This document shows, piece by piece, positions 32,760 through 39,139 of a stretch of DNA of 48,363 nucleotides. A program made the position numbers and the translations under genes. Every line of letters begins with the position of its first letter. The first letter of the stretch is position 1. The notes under the pieces were generated by a model. That model made no database searches. It saw only the letters and a list, made by a program, of their open reading frames with translations, and had not been told where the DNA came from. This DNA comes from CAZPAV01 sp964584755 (GTDB taxonomy: Bacteria; Actinomycetota; Acidimicrobiia; Spongiisociales; UBA5794): positions 1-48,363 of the forward strand of contig CAZPAV010000020.1 of the NCBI GenBank assembly GCA_964584755.1. Reading direction: 5' to 3'.

Positions 32760-33895
32760 CCGACGATTCGGGACCACGCGTCGATCCACGCCTCCCGGTT
32801 GGCGTCGATGACGTCGGGGTCGAGGGTCAGGGGGTGCTCGGGGATCGTCGTGTACCGGACGAACACGTCGGGGAGCGCCGCATCCTGGTTGGCGGGGAAG
32901 ACGAACATGTTGAGGGGGATGTCCTCCTGGAACCGTCGGGAGAGCATGAAGTCGACGAGCCTGCCGGCGAGGTCGGGGAAGCGCGTGCCGGCGAGGATGC
33001 CGGCGTACTCGATCTGGCGGAAGCACCCGTCGGTCACCACGGCGGTGGGGGCCTCGGTGAGCTCGCCGTAGTACACCTCGGCCGGCGGGGAGGAGGCGTA
33101 GGACACGACGATGGGCCGGTCGCCGCCTCCCGAGCCTCCCGAGAACGTCCCGTAGTACGCCTCCTCCCACCCGGAGGTGACGGCGACGTCGTTGGCGACG
33201 AGGTCCTGCCAGTACGCCTGCCAGTCGTACGCGGATCCTTCGGGGAAGCGGGCGACGGTGGCGAGGAGGAACGCCAGGCCCGGCGAGGAGGTCGCCGGGT
33301 CCTCGACGACGAGCATGCCCCGGTACGTCGGATCGGTGAGGTCCTCGAGCGTGGCCGGCGGGGGAACGTCGTGGTCGGTGAAGAAGCCGGAGTCGACGTT
33401 GAGGCAGACGTCGCCGAAGTCGATGGGCGTGACCCGATGCTCCGGATCGGTGACGAGGGACGGATCGACCCGATCGAGTCCCGTGGCGACGTAGGGCGCG
33501 AAGAGATCCTCGCGCAGGGCACGGGAGAGGAAGGTGTTGTCGACGCCGTAGAGGACGTCGGCGAGGGGGTGGTCCTTGCTGAGGATCGCCTGGTTGAGCA
33601 TGGCGCCGGCGTCCCCGGCCTGGAGCACCTTCACCTGCACTCCGGTCTCGTCGGCGAACGCCGCCAGGACGTCGTCGGAGACGGCGAAGGAGTCGTGGGT
33701 CATGAGGACGATCTCGTCGGGCGGGGCCGCGGTCGTCGAGGCCGGGGCCGCGGTCGTCGTGGTCGAGGGGATGGTGCCGCTCGTCGCCGGTGGGCTCGTG
33801 GTGGCGGTCGTGGTGGTCGTCGCCCCGCCGGCTCCGCCGCACGCGGCGGCGAGGAGCGCGAGGAGGACGGCCACGATCGCGAGGGTGCGGGTCAT
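32756..33895 (-). CDS. thiB: thiamine-binding lipoprotein of an ABC transporter (ThiB/TbpA-like)
   Basis: 379 residues. The lipoprotein signal peptide ends in lipobox LAAAC (Cys about residue 20). A Thr/Pro/Ala-rich spacer of about 35 residues follows. The mature part matches TbpA: IVLMTHDSFAVSDDVL, ADVLYGVDNTFLSRAL, then PIDFGDVCLNVDSGFF and YASSPPAEVYYG. The start ATG 33895 follows AAAGGAG and overlaps the thiN stop by ATGA. A longer open frame to 34624 runs through thiN and the riboswitch and is not real. Confidence 0.9.
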   Translation of the reverse strand: MTRTLAIVAVLLALLAAACGGAGGATTTTTATTSPPATSGTIPSTTTTAAPASTTAAPPDEIVLMTHDSFAVSDDVLAAFADETGVQVKVLQAGDAGAMLNQAILSKDHPLADVLYGVDNTFLSRALREDLFAPYVATGLDRVDPSLVTDPEHRVTPIDFGDVCLNVDSGFFTDHDVPPPATLEDLTDPTYRGMLVVEDPATSSPGLAFLLATVARFPEGSAYDWQAYWQDLVANDVAVTSGWEEAYYGTFSGGSGGGDRPIVVSYASSPPAEVYYGELTEAPTAVVTDGCFRQIEYAGILAGTRFPDLAGRLVDFMLSRRFQEDIPLNMFVFPANQDAALPDVFVRYTTIPEHPLTLDPDVIDANREAWIDAWSRIVG

Positions 33896-34557
33896 CGTGG
33901 GCTCCTTTCGTGAACGACGAGGAGGACGCCGCCGCCGAGCGCGACGGTGGCCTCCTCCCCGGTCATCTCGTTGCTGATCCCCCGCGTGGAGCCTGACGTG
34001 AGGGTCGCCCCGTCGAGTCGCCAGCGAAGGCCCGTGGTGCGGACCCCTCGGGCGGGACCGCCGACGGCGAGGAGCGAGACGAGCTCGCCCGGCGCGCCCT
34101 GGATCGTCGCCGGTCGCTCGGGACGGGCGACGACGACGGTCGTGGGGCCGACGCGCCAGCGGAGATCGAGCGCCGCGTAGCGGTCGGCGGCGAGGAGGAG
34201 CGCGTTCCCGAGGAGGTGGTCGAGTCGACCCCCGTGGCCGCCGAGGACCGTCACGGCGGTCGCTCCGCGGGCCACGGCGGCGTCGATCGCCAGCTCGAGA
34301 TCCGTGGCGTCCTTCGCCGTGGGGAAGCGTTCCACCTCGGCGCCGTCCCGGCGGGACCGGGCGAGGGTCGCCGGGGCGACCGAGTCCATGTCTCCGACCA
34401 CGACGTCGGGACGGAGCCCGAGGTCGTAGACGGCCTCGAGGCCCGAGTCGGCGGCTACGACGAGCGCGCCGGGAGCGACCGCGGCCCGGTCGGACCGGTC
34501 CACGGGCTCTCCGCCGGCGAACACGACGGCTCGCCTCTCGGTTCGGGAGCGTTCCAC
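33892..34557 (-). CDS. thiN: thiamine pyrophosphokinase
   Basis: Makes thiamine pyrophosphate directly from imported thiamine and ATP. 221 residues: ADSGLEAVYDLGLRPDVVVGDMDS (nucleotide-binding block), FPTAKDATDLELAI, VLGGHGGRLDHLLGN and the C-terminal TSGSTRGISNEMTG are all family motifs. GTG 34557 lies 6 nt after GGAGG, which is the 3' end of the TPP riboswitch. First gene of the thiN-thiB-thiP-thiQ operon, so uptake and activation of thiamine are co-regulated by the end product. Confidence 0.93.
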   Translation of the reverse strand: MERSRTERRAVVFAGGEPVDRSDRAAVAPGALVVAADSGLEAVYDLGLRPDVVVGDMDSVAPATLARSRRDGAEVERFPTAKDATDLELAIDAAVARGATAVTVLGGHGGRLDHLLGNALLLAADRYAALDLRWRVGPTTVVVARPERPATIQGAPGELVSLLAVGGPARGVRTTGLRWRLDGATLTSGSTRGISNEMTGEEATVALGGGVLLVVHERSPR

Positions 34558-34560
34558 GCG

Positions 34561-34672
34561 CTTCCTCCGCTGGCATTACCCAGGTCAGGTTCCACGGGTC
34601 GGCGGCGTTCGCGGTCTCCCGCACCGGCCGCCCTCTCAGCTCGGCGTTCCCGAGCTCCCCGGGGTGGTGACG
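34561..34672 (-). ncRNA. TPP riboswitch (THI element)
   Basis: On the minus strand the conserved core is plain: CTGAGAGGG around 34640-34632, then GACCCGTGGAACCTGACC around 34600-34583 and TGGGTAATGCCAGCGGAGGA ending near 34563. The P3 stem is AGCTCGG/CCGAGCT, and an optional helix GGCGGC/GCCGCC lies between CTGAGA and the ACCCG segment. The 3' boundary contains GGAGGAAG, the ribosome binding site of thiN, so control is probably at translation initiation: TPP would hide the site. Confidence 0.95.
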
Positions 34673-34677
34673 ACCTC

Positions 34678-34683
34678 ATGATA
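34678..34683 (-). promoter_or_regulatory. -10 element of the thi operon (TATCAT, minus strand)
   Basis: TATCAT read 34683 to 34678 places transcription start near 34671, at the 5' edge of the riboswitch. No -35 match was seen. It is divergent from the acr3 promoter 55 bp away. Confidence 0.5.
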
Positions 34684-34737
34684 CCTCACCTCGACCGCGG
34701 CCGAGGACGGGAGGCACAGGGGCGGTCGCGGCCGCGG

Positions 34738-34771
34738 TAGACTCCGAATCTCCAGTTCAAGAAACGTTGAA
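34738..34771 (+). promoter_or_regulatory. acr3 promoter and ArsR operator
   Basis: A TAGACT -10 at 34738-34743 predicts a start near 34750. Immediately downstream, TTCAA (34756-34760), 6 nt, TTGAA (34767-34771) is a perfect inverted repeat. The same repeat with longer arms sits just downstream of the arsR promoter, so both are best read as ArsR binding sites. Confidence 0.7.
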
Positions 34772-34779
34772 TCATGTCT

Positions 34780-34868
34780 CCCCCGAGAGGAAACGGGTCC
34801 GGTTCCCGGTGGCGCCGGCCGGACCGAGCCTCTCGACGGGGGACCCGACGGAACGGCAACCCGAGAGG
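34780..34868 (+). promoter_or_regulatory. structured acr3 leader with competing helices
   Basis: CCTCTCG at 34829-34835 can pair with CGAGAGG at 34784-34790 or with an identical CGAGAGG at 34862-34868. The second copy is the Shine-Dalgarno region of acr3. The first pairing also encloses a perfect GGTCCGG/CCGGACC helix (34796-34802 with 34819-34825) and is extended by CCCCC/GGGGG (34779-34783 with 34838-34842). The two states are mutually exclusive. Confidence 0.5.
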
Positions 34869-34877
34869 AGAGGAGCG

Positions 34878-35978
34878 ATGACCACACCGGCCGCCGAACC
34901 GGCCGTCACCCGCAGACTGTCGACGCTCGATCGCTACCTGCCGCTGTGGATCCTCCTCGCCATGGTCGGCGGGCTGGCAGTGGGGCGGGTGTTCCCGGGT
35001 CTCAACGACGCTCTCGACACCTTCGAGATCGGCACGGTCTCGCTCCCCATCGCCCTCGGCCTGCTGGCGATGATGTACCCGATCCTCGCCAAGGTGAGGT
35101 ACGCGAGGATCGGCGAGGTCACCTCGGACCGGCGCCTCATGAGCACCTCGCTGGTCCTCAACTGGGTCCTCGGTCCCGCCGTCATGTTCGCCCTCGCCTG
35201 GATCCTGCTCCCCGACCTTCCCGCCTACCGCACCGGGCTCATCATCGTCGGTCTGGCACGCTGCATCGCCATGGTCCTCATCTGGAACGACCTCGCCTGC
35301 GGCAACGGCGAGATGGCCGCGGTGCTGGTGGCTCTCAACTCGCTCTTCCAGGTCGGCGCCTACGCCCTCCTCGGCTGGCTCTACCTCCAGGCGCTCCCCG
35401 CCTGGCTCGGGCTGGACACGGGCACCACCTTGGACGTCTCCATCTGGGAGATCGCCCGTACGGTGCTCGTCTTCCTGGGGATTCCCCTCCTGGCCGGGTA
35501 CCTGACCCGGCTGTGGGGGGAGCGCGCCAAGGGGATCGAGTGGTACGAGACCCGGTTCCTGCCGGCGATCGGACCCGTCGCCCTGTGGGGGCTGCTGTTC
35601 ACCGTCGTGGTGATGTTCGCCCTCCAGGGCGAGACCATCACCTCCCACCCCTTCGACGTGATCCGCATCGCCATTCCGCTGGTCGCCTACTTCGCCATCA
35701 TGTGGTTCGGCTCCTTCGCCCTCGGTCACCGGCTGCGCTTCCCCTACGACCGGAACACCGCCATGGCGTTCACCGCGGCGGGCAACAACTTCGAGCTGGC
35801 GATCGCGGTGGCCATCGGCGTGTTCGGCATCGCCTCGGGCGAGGCACTGGCCACCGTGGTCGGACCCCTGATCGAGGTTCCGGTGCTCATCTCCCTCGTC
35901 TACGCGGCGCTGTGGGCCCGACGCCGTTTCTATGCGCTCGACGGGATGCCGGCGACGAGCGAGGCGCGTCGGACCTGA
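34878..35978 (+). CDS. acr3: arsenite efflux permease ACR3
   Basis: Exports As(III) (and often Sb(III)) across the membrane by ion-coupled antiport. 366 residues, about ten transmembrane helices of the BASS fold. The ACR3 signature with the essential cysteine is IVGLARCIAMVLIWNDLACGNGE (fourth helix), and AFTAAGNNFELAIAVAIGVFG is the second conserved discontinuous-helix region. ATG 34878 follows GAGAGGAG; an in-frame TTG at 34767 lies inside the operator and is rejected. arsR follows after 82 nt with its own promoter. No arsC reductase is nearby. Confidence 0.95.
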   Translation: MTTPAAEPAVTRRLSTLDRYLPLWILLAMVGGLAVGRVFPGLNDALDTFEIGTVSLPIALGLLAMMYPILAKVRYARIGEVTSDRRLMSTSLVLNWVLGPAVMFALAWILLPDLPAYRTGLIIVGLARCIAMVLIWNDLACGNGEMAAVLVALNSLFQVGAYALLGWLYLQALPAWLGLDTGTTLDVSIWEIARTVLVFLGIPLLAGYLTRLWGERAKGIEWYETRFLPAIGPVALWGLLFTVVVMFALQGETITSHPFDVIRIAIPLVAYFAIMWFGSFALGHRLRFPYDRNTAMAFTAAGNNFELAIAVAIGVFGIASGEALATVVGPLIEVPVLISLVYAALWARRRFYALDGMPATSEARRT

Positions 35979-36024
35979 GTTCGCCCGCGGGGATGGCCAC
36001 GGGCGAATCGCGTTTCGAGGATGC

Positions 36025-36086
36025 GTGACATGTGCCCGCCGGTCGCGGTATGCTGCGCGGGTGAATGTTTCAAAGATGCTTGAAAC
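36025..36086 (+). promoter_or_regulatory. arsR promoter and autoregulatory operator inside the coding start
   Basis: GTGACA (36025-36030), 18-nt spacer and TATGCT (36049-36054) form the best -35/-10 pair in the window. The sixth base after the -10 is followed by GTG 36061, so the mRNA is leaderless. The operator GTTTCAA-N6-TTGAAAC (36067-36086) has perfect 7-bp arms and lies within codons 3-9 of arsR. Confidence 0.75.
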
Positions 36087-36357
36087 GAAGCCCCTGCAGG
36101 AGCGAGCCGAGCTCTTCCAGGCGCTGGCCGATCCCAACCGTCTCGAGATCCTCGAGATCCTCTCCCCGGAGATCCGCTGCAACTGCCATCTGCAGGAACG
36201 ACTCGATCTCTCCCCCAACCTGCTGTCGTATCACCTCAGGGTCCTCCGGGAGGCGGGGCTCATCAGCGGGACCCGCCGCGGCCGGTGGATCGACTACGCC
36301 CTCACGCCCGAGGCCCGGGATCTCATCGTTGCCGCACTGCCGGCCGGCCTCCGATGA
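36061..36357 (+). CDS. arsR: ArsR/SmtB family arsenical-responsive repressor
   Basis: 98-residue winged-helix dimer that leaves DNA on binding As(III)/Sb(III). ALADPNRLEILEIL opens the helix-turn-helix domain; the metalloid-binding pair is C-N-C in EIRCNCHLQERLDL, the equivalent of CVC in classic ArsR; recognition helix SPNLLSYHLRVLREAGLI; wing GTRRGRWIDYALT. GTG 36061 is chosen because TATGCT ends 6 nt before it; ATG 36076 is an alternative. The operator overlaps its first codons, so it should repress itself and acr3. Confidence 0.92.
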   Translation: MNVSKMLETKPLQERAELFQALADPNRLEILEILSPEIRCNCHLQERLDLSPNLLSYHLRVLREAGLISGTRRGRWIDYALTPEARDLIVAALPAGLR

Positions 36358-36443
36358 GCGTCTCCCTCCCCGCGTCCCCGACCCGGCGGTCCCCCGGCCG
36401 GATGTGGGGGCTGCTCGTCGCACTGCCGTCCCAAGCCGGCTGA
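36354..36443 (+). CDS. possible 29-residue ORF coupled to arsR
   Basis: ATG 36354 overlaps the arsR stop (ATGA) and opens 29 codons beginning MSVSLPASPTRRSPG and ending LVALPSQAG before TGA 36441. A short hydrophobic stretch MWGLLVALP is present. No family is recognised; it could be a real small protein, a decayed gene start or chance. Confidence 0.2.
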   Translation: MSVSLPASPTRRSPGRMWGLLVALPSQAG

Positions 36444-36478
36444 GGGCATCGACGGCCCTCCCCGGCCACCGGCCCGAC

Positions 36479-36484
36479 TAGGTT
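36479..36484 (+). promoter_or_regulatory. -10 element for leaderless udk (TAGGTT)
   Basis: TAGGTT lies 8 nt before ATG 36493, with no Shine-Dalgarno in between. Confidence 0.45.
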
Positions 36485-36492
36485 CCCGGTCG

Positions 36493-37176
36493 ATGTCCGC
36501 CGATGCACCGCCTCCGTCCGGGTCCCGGGGCACCTGGCCCACCGCCGGCGAGGACCGGCCCTTCGTCATCGGCATCGCCGGCGGGTCGGGGTCGGGGAAG
36601 ACGACGATCGCCCGGAGCGTCGTCGAGCGTGTCGGCAGCGGACGGGTCGTCCTCATCCCGCACGACGCCTACTACCGGGACCGATCCGACCTTCCTCCCG
36701 AGGAGCGCGCCCGGATCAACTACGACCACCCCGACTCGCTGGAGAACGAGCTCCTCGCCGCGCATCTCGAGACGCTGCGGCGGGGAGAAGCGATCGAGCG
36801 ACCCGTGTACGACTTCGCCACGCACACGCGGACGGCCGCCCGGGTGCGGGTGGCACCGGCGCCGGTCATCCTCGTGGAAGGCATCCTCATCCTCGCCGAG
36901 CCGCGGCTGCGCGAGCTCTTCGACCTGAGGATCTTCATCGACACCGACGCGGATCTCCGGTTGCTGCGACGTCTGCGGCGAGACCTCCTCGAGCGGGGCA
37001 GAACGGTCGATTCCGTCCTGGCACAGTACGAGGCGACGGTGCGTCCCATGCACCTGCAGTTCGTCGAACCGTCGAAGCGGTACGCCGACCTCATCGTTCC
37101 CGAGGGCTACAACGTCGGGGCGGTGGGGACGGTCATCGCGATGATCCGCCACGTCCTCGCCGAGCGGACGCCCTGA
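36493..37176 (+). CDS. udk: uridine kinase
   Basis: Phosphorylates uridine (and cytidine) in pyrimidine salvage. 227 residues: P-loop GGSGSGKTT at residues 30-38, HDAYYRD, NYDHPDSLENELL (substrate loop), PVYDFATHTR, VILVEGILIL (Walker B-like) and FIDTDADLRLLRRLRRDLLERGR (lid). The N-terminal ~20 residues before the fold are extra. The 3' end overlaps the convergent SGNH hydrolase gene by 44 nt. Confidence 0.93.
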   Translation: MSADAPPPSGSRGTWPTAGEDRPFVIGIAGGSGSGKTTIARSVVERVGSGRVVLIPHDAYYRDRSDLPPEERARINYDHPDSLENELLAAHLETLRRGEAIERPVYDFATHTRTAARVRVAPAPVILVEGILILAEPRLRELFDLRIFIDTDADLRLLRRLRRDLLERGRTVDSVLAQYEATVRPMHLQFVEPSKRYADLIVPEGYNVGAVGTVIAMIRHVLAERTP

Positions 37177-37981
37177 CCTCCCCCGGTTCCTCGATCCCGC
37201 CGCCGGCGGCAGGACGCGCCGCACGGGCGGCGAGGGCGCGGTCGATCTCGGGGATGGCCGCGGCCGCGTAGAGATCGTGGCCGCGGGCGGAGGCGTGGAA
37301 GAGATCGGCCGCCCACAGGTCCGGGTCGCGGGCGAAGGGCTCCCAGCGGGGACCCCACGTCTCGGTCTTGCGCACCCGCGGGTGGCGGGCGAGGACGCGG
37401 GCGATGGCCCGGTCGAGGCTGCGGCCTCGCACCCGAACGACGCCGCGGACGAGGGCGGGGAGGCGGGGGATGGTCCCGAGGTCGCCCACGCCGGAGCAGA
37501 CGACCGCGGGAACCGCGGCCTCGAGACGGCGGACGATCCGCTCGTACTCGTCCTCGAACCGGGCGACGGGGGTCCCGCGCAGCGCGTCGTTGCCGCCGAC
37601 GCTGACCACGGCGAGGTCCGGGGCGAGGGCGACGGCCCGCTCCAGTTGATGGGCGAGGACGTCCCGGGCCTTGGCGCCGCCGCGGGCGACGCTGAGGAGC
37701 ACGACGTGGTGCCGGACGGCGAGGTGGCGGGCGACCTGCCGGGGCCAGGCGGCGTCGAGGGGGGACACGCCGGGGGAGGTGACCGTGCTGTCGCCGAGGA
37801 ACACGACCCGGAGCGAGGGAGCGGCGGGGTCGCCGAACACGCCGGACGGGTCCTGATCGGGGAGGAACGGGAGATCGGGCCGGTGGATGGCGTGGAGGAG
37901 CTGACCGGTGGCGGCCGCCAGGAGGAGGGTCGCGTCCTCGATCGTGTGGACGAGGAAGCGGCGTCGGTGCGGAGCAGCCAT
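37133..37981 (-). CDS. SGNH/GDSL family hydrolase
   Basis: 282 residues. Block I FLGDSTVTSPGVSP holds the nucleophile Ser, block II is near VARGGAKARDVL, block III is VSVGGNDALRG (oxyanion Asn), and block V DLFHASARGHDLYA carries the catalytic Asp and His. Actinobacterial enzymes of this kind are lipases or esterases; the substrate is unknown. There is no classical signal peptide, only a moderately hydrophobic N-terminus (EDATLLLAAATGQLL). The gene starts 7 nt after ychF ends and is probably co-transcribed with it. The last ~30 residues are low complexity and overlap udk. Confidence 0.85.
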   Translation of the reverse strand: MAAPHRRRFLVHTIEDATLLLAAATGQLLHAIHRPDLPFLPDQDPSGVFGDPAAPSLRVVFLGDSTVTSPGVSPLDAAWPRQVARHLAVRHHVVLLSVARGGAKARDVLAHQLERAVALAPDLAVVSVGGNDALRGTPVARFEDEYERIVRRLEAAVPAVVCSGVGDLGTIPRLPALVRGVVRVRGRSLDRAIARVLARHPRVRKTETWGPRWEPFARDPDLWAADLFHASARGHDLYAAAAIPEIDRALAARAARPAAGGGIEEPGEVRASARRGRGGSSR

Positions 37982-37988
37982 GGACCCC

Positions 37989-39080
37989 TCAGCGGTTGAA
38001 ACGGAAGTGGATCACGTCCCCCTCCTGAACGACGTAGTCGCGGCCCTCGAGTCGCCACCGTCCCGCCTCCTTCGCCCCCTGCTCCCCCCCGCAGGCGACG
38101 AAGTCCTCGTAGGCGACGACCTCGGCTCGGATGAAGCCCTTGGCGAAGTCGGTGTGGATCTCGGCGGCGGCCTCGGGAGCGGTGGCGCCACGCCGCACGG
38201 TCCAGGCGCGCACCTCCTTGGGGCCGGCGGTGAAGAAGGTGCGGAGGCCGAGGAGCTCGTAGGCGGCCCGGATCACCCGATGCAGTCCCGGCTCGGCGAG
38301 TCCGTACTCGGCGAGGAGCTCGGCGCGATCGACGGCGTCGAGAGTGACGAGCTGCGCCTCGAGGTCGGCGGCGACGACCACGACGCCGGCGCCGGTGGCC
38401 TCGGCGTGGCGACGCAGCGCCGCGACGTGAGCGCCGCCGTCGAGGTCGGTCTCGGCGACGTTGGCCACGTACATGACCGGCTTCGCGGTGAGGAGGAAGA
38501 GGTCGCGCAGGAGCCGGCGCTCCCGGTCGTCGCGGATGAGGGCCCGAACCGGACGGCCGGCCTCGAGCCCCTCCCGAACCCGCTCGAGCAGGGCGAGCTC
38601 GCCGCGGACTTCCTTGTCGCCGGCGCGGGCCCGGCGCCCGGTCTTCTCCAGCGCCCGCAGCACGGTCTCGAGGTCGGCGAGGGCGAGCTCGGTCTCGACG
38701 ATGGCGACGTCGGCGAGGGGGTCCACGGTGCCGGCGACGTGGACGACGTCGGGGTCGGTGAAGCAGCGGACGACGTGGGCGATGGCATCGACCTCGCGGA
38801 TGTGGCCGAGGAAGCGGTTCCCCAGTCCCTCGCCGCGAGACGCTCCGTCCACGAGGCCGGCGATGTCCACGAACTCGACCGTCGTGGGCACGATCGCGGC
38901 AGGGTGGACGATGGCGGCGAGGGCGTCGAGACGGCGGTCGGGGACGGGCGCGACGCCCACGTTCGGGTCGATCGTGCAGAACGGGTAGTTGGCCGCGTCG
39001 GCACCGGCCGCGGTGAGCGCGTTGAAGAGGGTCGATTTCCCCACGTTGGGGAGTCCGACGATGCCGCAGCGGATGGCCAT
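37989..39080 (-). CDS. ychF: redox-regulated ATPase YchF (Obg-like)
   Basis: Universally conserved P-loop protein of the Obg family that hydrolyses ATP and binds ribosomes. 363 residues: G1 GLPNVGKST (residues 9-17), G2/G3 region NYPFCTIDPNVGVAPVPD and FVDIAGLVDGAS, then VANVAE in the G4 place (NxxE instead of NKxD, which explains ATP preference). The C-terminal TGS-like domain runs from FFTAGPKEVRAWTVRRGATAPEAA to the end (EGDVIHFRFN). ATG 39080 follows AAGGAA; the longer upstream frame is a shadow of purU. Confidence 0.96.
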   Translation of the reverse strand: MAIRCGIVGLPNVGKSTLFNALTAAGADAANYPFCTIDPNVGVAPVPDRRLDALAAIVHPAAIVPTTVEFVDIAGLVDGASRGEGLGNRFLGHIREVDAIAHVVRCFTDPDVVHVAGTVDPLADVAIVETELALADLETVLRALEKTGRRARAGDKEVRGELALLERVREGLEAGRPVRALIRDDRERRLLRDLFLLTAKPVMYVANVAETDLDGGAHVAALRRHAEATGAGVVVVAADLEAQLVTLDAVDRAELLAEYGLAEPGLHRVIRAAYELLGLRTFFTAGPKEVRAWTVRRGATAPEAAAEIHTDFAKGFIRAEVVAYEDFVACGGEQGAKEAGRWRLEGRDYVVQEGDVIHFRFNR

Positions 39081-39105
39081 GGGGTTCCTTCGCGAGGGGA
39101 GGAGG

Positions 39106-39111
39106 AGGTTA
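39106..39111 (-). promoter_or_regulatory. -10 element for ychF (TAACCT, minus strand)
   Basis: TAACCT read 39111 to 39106 lies in the 59-nt gap after purU and predicts a ~20-nt leader containing AAGGAA. Confidence 0.4.
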
Positions 39112-39139
39112 GGTCGGTGACGAAGCGGGGGAGCCCGGC

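Noticed and set aside
33896..34624. N-terminal extension of the thiamine-binding protein by about 240 codons
   Set aside because: It would run through thiN in another frame and through the TPP riboswitch. The lipoprotein signal peptide and AAAGGAG fix the start at 33895.
34829..34868. SAM (S-box type) riboswitch upstream of acr3
   Set aside because: The GGCAACC match and nearby GACGGAA are suggestive, but the P1-P4 arrangement and kink-turn are absent and the segment is only ~40 nt. Kept only as an unclassified structured leader.
34767..34877. TTG 34767 as start of acr3, adding 37 residues
   Set aside because: It lies inside the ArsR operator, lacks a Shine-Dalgarno, and the added sequence is rich in P and R with no counterpart in ACR3. 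ATG 34878 has a well-spaced GAGAGGAG.
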